The notes beneath the pieces were generated by a model. The model made no database searches and was not told the origin of the DNA. It worked only from the letters and a program-made list of their open reading frames with translations. Source: an uncultured Clostridium sp. (GTDB lineage Bacteria > Bacillota > Clostridia > Clostridiales > Clostridiaceae). From it: a stretch of DNA of 64,000 nt. The DNA is taken from positions 1-64,000 of the forward strand of contig UQQU01000001.1 in NCBI GenBank assembly GCA_900543325.1. Reading direction: 5' to 3'. The stretch's first letter is position 1; each line of letters begins with the position of its first letter. The position numbers were made by a program, and so were the translations under genes. Below are positions 9,357 to 19,205 of the stretch, piece after piece.

Positions 9357-12089
9357 ATGGGTTTAACTCCAATGATGAGACAATATATGGAGATAAAGGA
9401 TAAGTATCAAGACTGTATCCTTTTCTATAGATTAGGTGACTTTTATGAAATGTTCTTTGAAGATGCAAAAACTGCTTCTAAAGAACTAGAATTAGTTTTA
9501 ACAGGAAGAGAGTGTGGACTAGAAGAAAGAGCCCCTATGTGTGGTATTCCTTTCCATGCAGCTTCAAACTATATTTCTAGACTAGTAGCTAAAGGATATA
9601 AAGTTGGTATATGTGAGCAAATAGAAGATCCAGCACAAGCTAAAGGGATTGTTAAGAGAGACGTAATAAAAGTTATTACACCAGGAACATTCTCAGAAGC
9701 AAACGGAGAAGAGGAATATAAAAATACATATATAATGTCTATATATAACCAAGATGGATATTATGGAATTGCATCATCAGATATTTCTACTGGTGAATTC
9801 AAAACTACTTTCTTTAAAGAATTAAAAACAACTCTTTTAGATGAAGTATCTAAAATTTCACCTAAAGAAGTAATTGTAGATTTAAACTTTGATGAAGAGT
9901 TAATAAAAGAGATTCATAATATAAGCAATGCATTAATAACAAAAAAAGATATACTTCACTTTAACTGTACCGACGATGAACTTATAAATCAATTTAGTGA
10001 AGTAGAAGTTGCTGGATTAGACTTAAGAAGTAAAATAGCCTCTTCTGTATTATTAAAATATATATTAGATACTCAAAAAATGAGCCTTTCTAATATAAAT
10101 ATTCTTGAAACTTACGATATAGTTAATTATATGACTATAGATAGTAGTTCTAGAAGAAATTTAGAGTTAACAGAAAATCTTAAAGAAAAATCAAAAAAAG
10201 GTAGTTTAATTTGGGTTTTAGATAAAACATCTACTACAATGGGAGGAAGAACTTTAAGAAAATGGATAGAAGAGCCTCTAATCAATATAGATGAGATTAA
10301 TAATAGATTAAATTCTGTAGATGAATTATTTAATAACATTTACTTTACGGAAGAATTACGTGAAGCTCTAAGAGATATCTATGATATTGAAAGAATAGTA
10401 GGTAAGATCTCTAACAAAAATGTAAACGCAAAAGATTTAGTATCTTTAAATATATCATTAAAAAAATTACCTGAAATAAAAGAAAGACTATCTGTGTGTA
10501 AAGCAGATTTATTAAGTAAATGGTATAAAAACTTAGATGTATTAGAGGATATAAGCACATTACTTTCAAAAGCCTTATTAGATGATCCTGCAACTTCTAT
10601 TAAAGAAGGTAATATAATAAGAACTGGTTATTCTGACAAAGTAGATGAACTAAGAGAGGCAAAATTAAACGGTAAACAATGGATTGCTTCACTAGAAAGT
10701 AAAGAAAGAGAATTTACTGGAATCAAATCACTAAAAATAGGATATAATAAAGTTTTTGGGTATTATATAGAAATTTCTAAGGCTAACTATAACTTAATAC
10801 CTGAAGGAAGATATATAAGAAAACAAACTTTAGCAAATGCTGAACGTTATATTACAGAAGAACTTAAGGTAGTTGAGGAAAAAATTCTTGGTGCTGACGA
10901 ACATTTAATGGCACTTGAATATGAACTATTTGTAGAGTTAAGAGATAAAGTAGAAGGTCAAATTCCTAGATTAAAAAATAGTGCTAATATAATATCATCA
11001 TTAGATGCCCTTACTACTTTAGCTAAAGTTGCTGTTGATAATGATTATATTAGACCTACTATAAATAATGAAGGAGTAATAGAAATAGAAGATGGTAGAC
11101 ATCCTGTGGTAGAAAAGGTAATAGGTAACGGAGAGTTTGTATCTAATAATACATGTATTAATAAACATGATAATAGATTACTTTTAATAACAGGACCTAA
11201 TATGGCTGGTAAATCAACTTATATGAGACAGGTTGCATTAATTACTCTTATGGCCCAAATAGGTTCATTTGTACCTGCTAAAAGGGCTAATATATCTGTT
11301 TGTGATAAAATCTTTACAAGAATAGGTGCATCAGATGATTTAGCTGGTGGTAAATCGACATTCATGGTAGAAATGTGGGAAGTATCTAATATATTAAAAA
11401 ATGCTACCCCTAATAGTTTAGTATTATTAGATGAAGTTGGAAGAGGAACATCAACTTATGATGGTTTAAGTATTGCATGGTCTGTCATAGAATATATCTC
11501 TAAAAATAATAACTTAAAGTGTAAAACACTATTTGCTACTCACTATCATGAACTAACTAAACTAGAAGGAATAATTGATGGTGTTAAAAACTATTCAGTT
11601 GCTGTTAAAGAAACTGATGAGCAAGTTATTTTCTTAAGAAAGATAGTTGAAGGAGGAGCAGATCAATCTTATGGTATTGAGGTTGCTAAACTTGCTGGAT
11701 TACCGTTGGAAGTAATAGATAGAGCCAAACATATATTAGCTAAATTAGAAAATGAAAAATCAATAGAAATAGATAAACTATTTAATAATTATAAAGAAAA
11801 AGAAGCGTCAATAAAATCTGAAAATATTAATGAAAAAGAAGTAGCTATAGAAAAGGAAGAAATTATTGTAGAAACTCCTATAGAAGAAGTACCTAAAGAA
11901 GAAGTTAAAACAGTTAATGAAGCTACTATAGTTAAAGAAAGCAATGAAGTATTACAAATAGACTTCACTATGCTTGAAAAAGAATCTTTATTATCAGAAA
12001 TTGCAAATATAGAGGTTATGACTATGACACCTTTAGATGCAATGAATACTTTATTTAAAATAGTTCAAGATGCTAAAAAATTAAAATAG
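9357..12089 (+). CDS. mutS: DNA mismatch repair protein MutS
   Basis: MutS recognises base mismatches. The mismatch-reading motif is [14 protein letters not shown] (about residues 26-39). The ATPase domain has the Walker A motif GPNMAGKS (about 612-619), [16 protein letters not shown] and the ATHYHEL segment. An acidic, E/K/I/V-rich linker of about 60 residues (about 810-870) separates the ATPase core from the C-terminal MutL/dimer region. That makes the protein, at 910 residues, slightly long. ATG 9357 is preferred over GTG 9348, which overlaps the GAGGTGAT ribosome site. mutL begins 10 bp after the stop. Confidence 0.96.
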   Translation: MGLTPMMRQYMEIKDKYQDCILFYRLGDFYEMFFEDAKTASKELELVLTGRECGLEERAPMCGIPFHAASNYISRLVAKGYKVGICEQIEDPAQAKGIVKRDVIKVITPGTFSEANGEEEYKNTYIMSIYNQDGYYGIASSDISTGEFKTTFFKELKTTLLDEVSKISPKEVIVDLNFDEELIKEIHNISNALITKKDILHFNCTDDELINQFSEVEVAGLDLRSKIASSVLLKYILDTQKMSLSNINILETYDIVNYMTIDSSSRRNLELTENLKEKSKKGSLIWVLDKTSTTMGGRTLRKWIEEPLINIDEINNRLNSVDELFNNIYFTEELREALRDIYDIERIVGKISNKNVNAKDLVSLNISLKKLPEIKERLSVCKADLLSKWYKNLDVLEDISTLLSKALLDDPATSIKEGNIIRTGYSDKVDELREAKLNGKQWIASLESKEREFTGIKSLKIGYNKVFGYYIEISKANYNLIPEGRYIRKQTLANAERYITEELKVVEEKILGADEHLMALEYELFVELRDKVEGQIPRLKNSANIISSLDALTTLAKVAVDNDYIRPTINNEGVIEIEDGRHPVVEKVIGNGEFVSNNTCINKHDNRLLLITGPNMAGKSTYMRQVALITLMAQIGSFVPAKRANISVCDKIFTRIGASDDLAGGKSTFMVEMWEVSNILKNATPNSLVLLDEVGRGTSTYDGLSIAWSVIEYISKNNNLKCKTLFATHYHELTKLEGIIDGVKNYSVAVKETDEQVIFLRKIVEGGADQSYGIEVAKLAGLPLEVIDRAKHILAKLENEKSIEIDKLFNNYKEKEASIKSENINEKEVAIEKEEIIVETPIEEVPKEEVKTVNEATIVKESNEVLQIDFTMLEKESLLSEIANIEVMTMTPLDAMNTLFKIVQDAKKLK

Positions 12090-12099
12090 GAGGTGCTCT

Positions 12100-14115
12100 A
12101 TGAAAAGAATTAACCTATTAGATGAACATACTTCTAATAAGATAGCTGCAGGGGAAGTTGTAGAGCGACCTTCCTCTGTAGTTAAAGAACTTGTAGAAAA
12201 CTCTATAGATGCTGGTTCTAAGAATATAACTATTGAAATAGAAGAGGGTGGAATAGCACTTATAAGAGTCATTGATGATGGCTCTGGAGTTCATAACTTA
12301 GATATAGAAAAGGCCTTCTTACCACATGCTACATCTAAGATAAAAACTGTTGAAGATATATATTCTATAAACACTTTAGGCTTTAGAGGAGAAGCTTTAC
12401 CATCTATAGCTTCTGTATCTAAATTAACTTTTAGAAGTAAACCTTCTGAATGTGACTTTGGTAAAGAAATAATTCTAGAAGCTGGCGAAAAGGTATCATT
12501 AACTGATATAGGAATGAATAACGGTTCTGTAATGGAAGTTAAAGATTTATTTTTCAATGTTCCTGCTAGAAGAAAATTTTTAAAATCTACTTCAAGGGAA
12601 GGTAGTTTAATAAATGATATTATCTTAAGAATAGCTTTATCTAATCCTGATATATCTTTTAAACTATTTAACAATGGTAAAAAGACATTACATACATATG
12701 GAGATGGTAACTTAAACAATGTCATAAGAACTATTTACGGTAAAAATATCTCTGAGCATGTATTACCCTTTGAATATGAAGATGAAACTTTAAAGGTTCA
12801 TGGTTATATAGGAAAAGAAATAATAGCTAGGGGCTCTAGAAACAACGAAAGTATATTTGTTAATAATAGATATATAAAAAATAAAACAATCGTAGCAGCT
12901 GTAGAAAATGCATTTAAATCATTCTCAACAGTTAACAAATTCCCTTTCTTTGTACTTTTTATAGATCTGTCACCAGACTCAATAGATGTTAATATACATC
13001 CTACAAAAGCGGAAATAAAATTTAAAGACGAAAGAGTTATTTACAAAAGGGTATTTGATGCAGTTCATAATGCTTTAAAAGAAGATATATTTAATTCATT
13101 TGCAGTAGAAGATAAATTTGTAAATGAAGAAATTGTTGAGGAGATTAAATTAGATTTAGATACAGCATCTAAAAGTAGTAATATAGATGAACCAATTGTT
13201 TCTAATAAAGTTGAACCTTCTATAAAGGATATATATAATAATGTAACTATACATGATGTTGCTAAAGAAGAGGATTTATATAATAAATTAAAGGAATTAA
13301 ATAAAAATAAAACTATTAATTCTTATAATGATAATATAAATAATAATTCAGAGTCATTAAATAATACAACTATAAATGAAAATACTAATAGTAGTGAGTA
13401 TTATACTACAAATGATTTTACCTCTTCACAAGCTACTTTACCTACGGTAGAAAAGTCTGATAATTTTAATTCATCTACAGCTTCTATAGAAATAAAAAAA
13501 GAAATATCAACAGAAAAAGAAGTAAATAAAGCTAAATTCCCAGATCTAAGAGTTATTGGTCAATTTAGTAAAACTTATATATTGGCTGAATATTTAGATA
13601 CACTTTATATAATAGACCAACATGCTGCTCATGAAAAAATACTATATGAAAAGTATGTAAAAGATATAGAAAGCAAAGAAATTATAGTACAACAATTACT
13701 AATTCCTTGCATAATAGATTTATCTTTAGATGACTATGAATGTTATAAGGAAAATACAGAGATATTCACTAATGCAGGATTTGTTATAGAAGAATTTGGC
13801 GGTAATACCATTGCGTTAAAAGAAGTCCCTTACTTTTTAGGAAAACTAGATGCCAAAAACTTCTTATTAAGTATAATTGATAACTTAAAAAACTTAGGTA
13901 GCGGTAAAACAGTAGACGTTAAATTAAATAAAATCGCTACTATGGCATGTAAGGCTGCAGTTAAGGCAAATGATTATTTAACACAAATAGAAATGGAAAA
14001 ACTTATTTCTGATTTAAGATATATAGATAATCCATTTAACTGTCCACATGGAAGGCCTATAATAATTAAATTTACAGAATACGAATTAGATAAAAAGTTT
14101 AGAAGGATAGTATAG
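12100..14115 (+). CDS. mutL: DNA mismatch repair endonuclease MutL
   Basis: MutL couples MutS to strand incision. The N-terminal GHKL ATPase has [30 protein letters not shown] and [13 protein letters not shown]. The C-terminal domain keeps the endonuclease motif [12 protein letters not shown] (about residues 507-518, matching DQHAxxExxxxE), plus [10 protein letters not shown] and CPHGRP. It is therefore a nicking MutL as in organisms without MutH, and none is seen here. The linker (about 340-470) is rich in Asn, Ser and Thr and probably disordered. AGGAGGTG precedes ATG 12100, and the gene is co-transcribed with mutS and miaA. Confidence 0.96.
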   Translation: MKRINLLDEHTSNKIAAGEVVERPSSVVKELVENSIDAGSKNITIEIEEGGIALIRVIDDGSGVHNLDIEKAFLPHATSKIKTVEDIYSINTLGFRGEALPSIASVSKLTFRSKPSECDFGKEIILEAGEKVSLTDIGMNNGSVMEVKDLFFNVPARRKFLKSTSREGSLINDIILRIALSNPDISFKLFNNGKKTLHTYGDGNLNNVIRTIYGKNISEHVLPFEYEDETLKVHGYIGKEIIARGSRNNESIFVNNRYIKNKTIVAAVENAFKSFSTVNKFPFFVLFIDLSPDSIDVNIHPTKAEIKFKDERVIYKRVFDAVHNALKEDIFNSFAVEDKFVNEEIVEEIKLDLDTASKSSNIDEPIVSNKVEPSIKDIYNNVTIHDVAKEEDLYNKLKELNKNKTINSYNDNINNNSESLNNTTINENTNSSEYYTTNDFTSSQATLPTVEKSDNFNSSTASIEIKKEISTEKEVNKAKFPDLRVIGQFSKTYILAEYLDTLYIIDQHAAHEKILYEKYVKDIESKEIIVQQLLIPCIIDLSLDDYECYKENTEIFTNAGFVIEEFGGNTIALKEVPYFLGKLDAKNFLLSIIDNLKNLGSGKTVDVKLNKIATMACKAAVKANDYLTQIEMEKLISDLRYIDNPFNCPHGRPIIIKFTEYELDKKFRRIV

Positions 14116-14128
14116 AAAGGTTTATAAT

Positions 14129-15055
14129 ATGAAAAATAAAATATTAGTTTTAGCAGGTCCAACAGCAGTAGGAAAGACAGCTTTATCTATAGAGTTAGCT
14201 AAGAAATTAAATGGAGAAATAGTATCAACAGATTCTATGCAAATATATAAATACATGGATATAGGTTCAGCAAAAATAACACCTTCTGAAATGGATGGTA
14301 TAAAACATCATATGATAGATGTAACGACACCAGATAAACCATTTTCAGTTGTAGATTTTAAAACTTTAGCAGAACCAATAATTGATGATTTATTAACAGA
14401 AAATAAGCTTCCTATTTTAACAGGAGGTACAGGGCTTTATATAAATGCATTAACTTGCAATATGAATTTCACTGATGCACCAAGTGATGAAGAATATAGA
14501 AAAGAGTTAGAAGCTCTTGCAATAGCTAAAGGAGATATTTATATTCATGAAATGCTAAAGGAAATTGATCCTATAAGTTATAACTCTATTCATCCTAATA
14601 ATAGGAAGAGGGTAATAAGGGCATTAGAAGTATATAAAGTAACTAATAAGCCATTTAGTTCATTTAATGCTGGTGAAGACTTCTATAAAAGCAAATACGA
14701 CGTTCATTATTATGTTTTAGATATGAATAGAGAAAGGCTTTATGATAGAATAAATAGAAGAGTAGACATAATGTTTGAAAATGGCCTTCTAGAAGAATGT
14801 ATTAAATTAAAGGAAAATGGGTATAATTCATCTATGCAGGCAATGCAAGGAATAGGATACAAAGAAGTACTTTTATACCTTGAGAATTCCATAACATTAG
14901 AAGAGGCTATAGAAATGATTAAACAAGGTTCTAGAAACTATGCTAAACGTCAATTAACTTGGTTTAGAAAGGATCCAAGAGCTAAATTCTTAAATAAAGA
15001 TCTATTATCTGATGATGAAATACTTCAAATAATAATAGATGATTTAAATAATTAA
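14129..15055 (+). CDS. miaA: tRNA dimethylallyltransferase MiaA
   Basis: MiaA transfers a dimethylallyl group to adenosine 37 of tRNAs reading UNN codons. It supplies the substrate of MiaB encoded upstream; its own donor is DMAPP, which IspH makes. Visible are the P-loop GPTAVGKT (residues 9-16), [24 protein letters not shown] (about 95), and [10 protein letters not shown] and RQLTWFR in the C-terminal part. The 308 residues are typical. It starts 13 bp after mutL. Confidence 0.96.
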   Translation: MKNKILVLAGPTAVGKTALSIELAKKLNGEIVSTDSMQIYKYMDIGSAKITPSEMDGIKHHMIDVTTPDKPFSVVDFKTLAEPIIDDLLTENKLPILTGGTGLYINALTCNMNFTDAPSDEEYRKELEALAIAKGDIYIHEMLKEIDPISYNSIHPNNRKRVIRALEVYKVTNKPFSSFNAGEDFYKSKYDVHYYVLDMNRERLYDRINRRVDIMFENGLLEECIKLKENGYNSSMQAMQGIGYKEVLLYLENSITLEEAIEMIKQGSRNYAKRQLTWFRKDPRAKFLNKDLLSDDEILQIIIDDLNN

Positions 15056-15105
15056 TAAGTTTATAATTATATAAAAATAAATGCTTAGCCATGGAGGTGG
15101 TTATT

Positions 15106-15342
15106 ATGAATAAACAAAGCAATAATATCCAAGATATTTTCTTAAATAACGCAAGAAAAAGTAAAACTTTAGTATCTATTTATTTAGTTAACGGATTCCA
15201 ATTAAGGGGATTTGTTAAAGGCTTCGATAATTTTACTGTTATTTTAGATTGTGAAGGAAAACAAATGCTAGTATATAAACATTCAATAACAACAATAAAT
15301 CCATCAAAACCTCTTCCTTTTTTAGATAATGAAAACTTATAG
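15106..15342 (+). CDS. hfq: RNA chaperone Hfq
   Basis: Hfq forms a hexameric Sm ring that binds small RNAs and A/U-rich mRNA. The Sm1 motif (about residues 18-50, [24 protein letters not shown]) and the Sm2 motif with the KH signature ([10 protein letters not shown]) are complete. At 78 residues it lacks a long C-terminal tail. ATG 15106 follows GGAGGTGG; an ATG at 15091 is in frame but overlaps that ribosome site. The miaA-hfq order is widely conserved. Confidence 0.95.
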   Translation: MNKQSNNIQDIFLNNARKSKTLVSIYLVNGFQLRGFVKGFDNFTVILDCEGKQMLVYKHSITTINPSKPLPFLDNENL

Positions 15343-15370
15343 GAACTGCATATAGCAGTTCCTTTTCTCT
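15341..15370 (+). terminator. Terminator of the mutSL-miaA-hfq unit
   Basis: AGGAACTGC (15341-15349) pairs exactly with GCAGTTCCT (15355-15363), followed by TTTCTCT. The hairpin begins on the hfq stop codon. Confidence 0.8.
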
Positions 15371-15469
15371 AAGTGCATTAATTTTATAACTTTTAAATAT
15401 AAAAAACTTTATATTTAATATATTATTATATATAATAATTATGAAATAATATATAATGGAGGAACTTTA

Positions 15470-16747
15470 ATGTTAAGAGAAACAGAAAAGTTAATGATGG
15501 AATCCTACAACATAAAGCCACATGTATTCGAATTATATAAAAAGGCTTTAAGTGATGTAGAAGAGCAATTTAAAATTTATGATGAAATAAGAGAGTATAA
15601 TCAATTAAAAGTGCTTAATGCATTTCAAGAGGAAAGAATAAGTGATATGCATTTTACAAATTCATCAGGATACGGATATGATGATATTGGTAGAGATACT
15701 TTAGATAAAGTATATGCAAGAATATTTAATACTGAAAGTGCTTTAGTTAGACCACACTTTGTAAATGGGACTCATGCTATCGGTTGTGCATTAATGGGAA
15801 ATTTAAAAACAGGAGATACTATGGTATGTATTACTGGTGCTCCTTATGATACTTTACATAACATAATTGGCATAAGCGGAAAAGAAAATATAGGATCATT
15901 AAGAGAGTATGGCGTTAACTATAAACAAGTAGATTTAAAAGATGGTACTTTTGATACTGAAAAGATTATCGAAGTCCTTAAAGAAGATCCTACAATTAAA
16001 TTAGTACATATACAAAGAAGTACAGGATATGGATGGAGAAAATCATTCTTAGTTTCTGAAATAGGAGAAATAATTTCAAAAATAAAAGAAGTCAGAAGTG
16101 ATGTTTGCGTTTTTGTAGATAACTGTTATGGAGAATTAATAGATAAAATTGAACCTACAGATGTTGGTGCTGATTTAGTTGCTGGATCACTTATAAAAAA
16201 TCTAGGTGGTGGAATAGCACCAACTGGTGGGTATGTTGCTGGTAAGGCAAAATACGTAGAGCAAGCAGCTTATAGACTAACAACTCCTGGAATAGGAGGG
16301 GAGTGTGGTTCTACATTTGGCGTTATGAGACAACTTTATCAAGGGCTATTCTTAGCACCTCATATAGTTATGGAAGCTCTTAAAGGCGCTGTATTCTGTT
16401 CAAGAATAATGGAGATTGCAGGATTTGAAGTTTTACCTAAATATAATGATAAAAGAAGCGATATTATTCAAGCTATTAAATTTAACGATAGAGACAACTT
16501 AATAAAATTCTGTAAGGGTATTCAAAAAGGATCTCCTATTGATTCTTATGTTGAATGCGAACCATGGGCAATGCCTGGATATAATGATGAAGTTATAATG
16601 GCAGCTGGTGCATTTATTCAAGGTTCATCTATTGAATTATCTGCAGATGCTCCTATAAGAGAACCTTATATAGCATATTTACAAGGTGGTTTAACATTTG
16701 ACCATGCAAAAATAGGTATATTAATTTCATTAAATAACATAATTTAA
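15470..16747 (+). CDS. PLP-dependent methionine gamma-lyase family protein (YnbB-like)
   Basis: This belongs to the Met_gamma_lyase family (PF06838; YnbB of Bacillus, sometimes named aluminium resistance protein). It has a type I PLP fold with the binding region FVDNCYGELID and the Schiff-base lysine in DLVAGSLIKNLGGGIAPTGGY (about residue 243). The C-terminal CEPWAMPGYNDEVIMAAGAFIQGSSIELSADAP is characteristic. At 425 residues it is full length. It sits between hfq and lexA as in other Firmicutes. The physiological reaction is not established. Confidence 0.85.
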   Translation: MLRETEKLMMESYNIKPHVFELYKKALSDVEEQFKIYDEIREYNQLKVLNAFQEERISDMHFTNSSGYGYDDIGRDTLDKVYARIFNTESALVRPHFVNGTHAIGCALMGNLKTGDTMVCITGAPYDTLHNIIGISGKENIGSLREYGVNYKQVDLKDGTFDTEKIIEVLKEDPTIKLVHIQRSTGYGWRKSFLVSEIGEIISKIKEVRSDVCVFVDNCYGELIDKIEPTDVGADLVAGSLIKNLGGGIAPTGGYVAGKAKYVEQAAYRLTTPGIGGECGSTFGVMRQLYQGLFLAPHIVMEALKGAVFCSRIMEIAGFEVLPKYNDKRSDIIQAIKFNDRDNLIKFCKGIQKGSPIDSYVECEPWAMPGYNDEVIMAAGAFIQGSSIELSADAPIREPYIAYLQGGLTFDHAKIGILISLNNII

Positions 16748-16752
16748 GTATT

Positions 16753-16964
16753 AAAAGAGGCTATAAATTTAATGAGGGCACTGAAAAAGTGCCTTTTATT
16801 TTTGCCTAAATTACATGGTAAAAAATGAGAGCCCTTAGAAGCCATTCTAAGGGTTCTCTATTAACTTTTTAGACATATTTGACCTCTGAAATTTTCCTAA
16901 AATTTTGATATTTACTCAATAATTTTAGTTTTTCAGTGGCTTCAAATTTAATATAGCCTCTTTT
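16753..16964. repeat. Palindromic element of about 212 bp, MITE-like
   Basis: The outer arms AAAAGAGGCTATA (16753-16765) and TATAGCCTCTTTT (16952-16964) are exact reverse complements. An inner pair, CACTGAAAAA (16779-16788) and TTTTTCAGTG (16929-16938), is also exact. Both arms have the same 13-bp spacing between outer and inner blocks. A third, central hairpin has 14-bp arms at 16827-16840 and 16845-16858. It has no coding capacity and fills the gap between two convergent genes. A miniature inverted-repeat transposable element is a good reading; a compound bidirectional terminator is the alternative. I see no clear target-site duplication. Confidence 0.6.
16777..16803 (+). terminator. Terminator of the YnbB-like gene
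   Basis: GGCACT / AGTGCC around GAAAA (16777-16793) is followed by TTTTATTTTT. It lies inside the left arm of the palindromic element. Confidence 0.75.
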
Positions 16965-17869
16965 TAAATACTATTTTTATCAATATATAAATCATTCTCT
17001 ATAGAATCTATATTTTTTTCATCTATATTTATATCTTCTAGATATTCATGACTATCTATATTGGTATCTTCATTTTTTTCATAGTTATCATATAACTCTT
17101 CTATTAAAAGCTTTAATTTACTATTAATAATATCATTAGTAAATTCTTCTTCATTCTCTAACTTATCAAATTCACTCCCTACAGTACTTTCTGCAATCCT
17201 TTCCTCAATTATTTCAATATTACTATTTTCTAAAGTATTATTTTCAAAAGGATTTTCATTATTAATTAAATAATCATAATTGTTAGGTATAACAAAAAGT
17301 TTTTTACATCCTTCTTCATTAGATTTAACAAAAAACTGTAAAACTATATTAAGCAAATCATCCGAAGATAATATAGAATTAGCAAAAGAAAGAGAGTATA
17401 AGTATAAATCGAATTCTCCTAAACAGTAAATTACTATTAATGGTAGAATAGAAAACAGTATAAAAGGCATAATCAAATTTAAACATAATAGAGCAGAGTG
17501 TATTTCTTCCTTTAATTCACTAGTAACAATTCGTTTATTGTTAAAAAACACCAAGCTATTATTGGTATTTTTAAATGGATTCTTATAAAACAAAGTATGA
17601 ATAAACTCATGTGGAATTTGAATTAAATAGAAACTAAGAATATAAAAAATTATAAAATTTGCAATTGTTATTTTAATATCCTGAATCGTTGTAGAATAAC
17701 TACCCAGCATATATCCAAACCCATATCCATATAAAAGAATAAATAGTATTCTTATAAGAATTCGTCTATTTAAATACTTATCTCTATGGTAATCTTCTAT
17801 CGGGCATATTATATTTTCGCTATCATAATCTCCAGCTTTCTTAATAAACCTACCTAGAGTTATTTTCAT
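16964..17869 (-). CDS. DUF3267-like membrane zincin with long acidic tail
   Basis: I read this as a putative membrane metalloprotease of the DUF3267 type. Residues 30-75 and 130-170 form about four membrane segments. HEFIH (about residue 106), in IPHEFIHTLFYKNPF, matches the zincin HExxH motif. The last 100 or so residues are acidic and Asn/Glu/Asp-rich with no recognisable domain. ATG 17869 is preferred to GTG 17878 because GAAGG is then about 12 bp upstream. The substrate is unknown. It is downstream of lexA on the same strand, but lexA has its own terminator. Confidence 0.6.
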   Translation of the reverse strand: MKITLGRFIKKAGDYDSENIICPIEDYHRDKYLNRRILIRILFILLYGYGFGYMLGSYSTTIQDIKITIANFIIFYILSFYLIQIPHEFIHTLFYKNPFKNTNNSLVFFNNKRIVTSELKEEIHSALLCLNLIMPFILFSILPLIVIYCLGEFDLYLYSLSFANSILSSDDLLNIVLQFFVKSNEEGCKKLFVIPNNYDYLINNENPFENNTLENSNIEIIEERIAESTVGSEFDKLENEEEFTNDIINSKLKLLIEELYDNYEKNEDTNIDSHEYLEDINIDEKNIDSIENDLYIDKNSI

Positions 17870-17891
17870 ACTAATCACACACCTTCGAATT

Positions 17892-17928
17892 TAAAATAAA
17901 AAGAGTCATACAATATTGTATGACTCCT
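17892..17928 (-). terminator. Terminator of lexA
   Basis: A perfect palindrome with GAGTCATACAAT arms (17903-17926) is followed on the minus strand by TTTTTATTTT. Confidence 0.85.
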
Positions 17929-17934
17929 TAAATA

Positions 17935-18537
17935 TTAATATGTCCTAAATAGGCCAACTAATTTGCCCAAAATTATGCAATCATCAACTATAATGGCATC
18001 CATATTATCATTTTCTGGTTGTAGTCTAATATGATTTTTTTCTTTATAAAACCTTTTTATAGTGGCTTCATTTTCTATTAATGCAACAACTATCTCACCG
18101 TTATTTGCCGTTTTACATTCTTCTATTATAGCCAAATCCCCATCGAATATTCCTGCATTAATCATGCTATCTCCGCTTATATTAAGCATAAACAGTTCTT
18201 TATTATGACTTACATAATCAAGTGGAATAGGGAATATATCTTCTACATTTTCATTTGCTAATATTGGTAAACCAGCAGTTACTTTTCCTATTATAGGAAC
18301 ATTAACCATCTCTCTTTTCACTGAATTATCTATTATTTCTAACGCTCTTGGCTTAGTAGGATCTCTTTTTATTAATCCCTTACTTTCTAAACGCTTAAGA
18401 TGTCCATGAACTGATGATGTAGATTTTAATCCTACAGCTTCGCAAATTTCTCTTACTGAAGGAGGGTATCCTTTGTTATCGGTGTAAGTTTTTAAGAATT
18501 CATATATTTCATTTTGTTTTTCGCTTACTTCACGCAT
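17935..18537 (-). CDS. lexA: SOS repressor LexA
   Basis: LexA represses DNA-damage genes and cleaves itself with help from RecA. The winged HTH (about residues 25-48) includes [25 protein letters not shown]. The Ala-Gly cleavage site is in KVTAGLPIL (about residue 88). The catalytic Ser is in [10 protein letters not shown] and the Lys in [11 protein letters not shown]. Its 200 residues are typical. ATG 18537 follows GAGGTG; GTG 18546 would overlap that site. It is autoregulated if the near-consensus box over its -35 works. Confidence 0.95.
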   Translation of the reverse strand: MREVSEKQNEIYEFLKTYTDNKGYPPSVREICEAVGLKSTSSVHGHLKRLESKGLIKRDPTKPRALEIIDNSVKREMVNVPIIGKVTAGLPILANENVEDIFPIPLDYVSHNKELFMLNISGDSMINAGIFDGDLAIIEECKTANNGEIVVALIENEATIKRFYKEKNHIRLQPENDNMDAIIVDDCIILGKLVGLFRTY

Positions 18538-18563
18538 TTTCAACACCTCACTTATTTAAATAT

Positions 18564-18602
18564 ATTATAACATATACCAATTACAATATCAAACTTATGT
18601 TC
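18564..18602 (-). promoter_or_regulatory. lexA promoter with overlapping LexA box
   Basis: On the minus strand, TTGATA and TATAAT are separated by 17 bp. GAACATAAGTTT (18591-18602) overlaps the -35 box. It matches the Firmicute LexA core GAAC-N4-GTTC at all but the last base. Confidence 0.65.
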
Positions 18603-18688
18603 TTTATAATAATAAATAATATTTATTATTGAAATATAATAAAATAACTGATAGAATGATAAGGTTAATAGAACTAGGTGGTGATTTT

Positions 18689-19087
18689 ATGACTTATAAA
18701 TATACTGAAGATGATTATTGTGATTTATTTTCTAAAAAAATCTGTGATAATTGTGGAAAATGCTTAGAAGAAGATGGTATTGATATTAGAGCCATCAATA
18801 TTGATGATATAGCTAAAACTGTTGAAGAAAATGCATTTATTGAAGAAGAACTGAAAAATGCTTTAGATGCATTAAAAGAAGAAGAAAAAGACTCTGAAAA
18901 TTCTTCTGAAGAAGAAATTACATTAGAAAATTACAACGATATTTTAAATAACCTAGATAACAACGAAGATTATGTTGATGCTTTTGATAATATTGTTTAC
19001 TTCGATGAACTTGGAGTAGACAACGATACAGAATTAGAAGAATTAACAGAAGAAATTTATCCAGGTATAAGAAAAATGAAAAAATAG
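18689..19087 (+). CDS. Acidic protein with CxxCxxC motif, function unknown
   Basis: I do not recognise this 132-residue protein. Near the N-terminus it has CDLFSKKICDNCGKCLEEDGIDIRAI, a CxxCxxC cluster that could bind zinc or an Fe-S centre. The rest is strongly acidic and probably helical or disordered (runs of Glu and Asp, about residues 55-130). ATG 18689 is chosen because AGGTGGTGAT lies just upstream; earlier start codons from 18629 have no ribosome site. It is transcribed divergently from lexA and could share its control region. No domain name can be given. Confidence 0.6.
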   Translation: MTYKYTEDDYCDLFSKKICDNCGKCLEEDGIDIRAINIDDIAKTVEENAFIEEELKNALDALKEEEKDSENSSEEEITLENYNDILNNLDNNEDYVDAFDNIVYFDELGVDNDTELEELTEEIYPGIRKMKK

Positions 19088-19097
19088 AAAATATTAA

Positions 19098-19138
19098 AAT
19101 TAAAAGAAACTCTTGGTATTTTTGAGTTTCTTTTAATT
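19098..19138 (+). terminator. Bidirectional terminator between convergent genes
   Basis: AATTAAAAGAAACTC (19098-19112) pairs exactly with GAGTTTCTTTTAATT (19124-19138). Confidence 0.8.
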
Positions 19139-19191
19139 TATAAGCTATTTTTTTATCTATTTACTATAAAAATGAACTTTTTACGAGTAGT

Positions 19192-19203
19192 GAACATACG
19201 TTC
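19192..19203. promoter_or_regulatory. Perfect LexA-type box in a convergent gap
   Basis: GAACATACGTTC matches GAAC-N4-GTTC and the Firmicute RNRY centre on both strands. It lies 2 bp beyond the 3' end of the tyrosine recombinase gene and about 50 bp past the terminator, so it is not upstream of any gene I can see. Confidence 0.4.
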
Positions 19204-19205
19204 TT

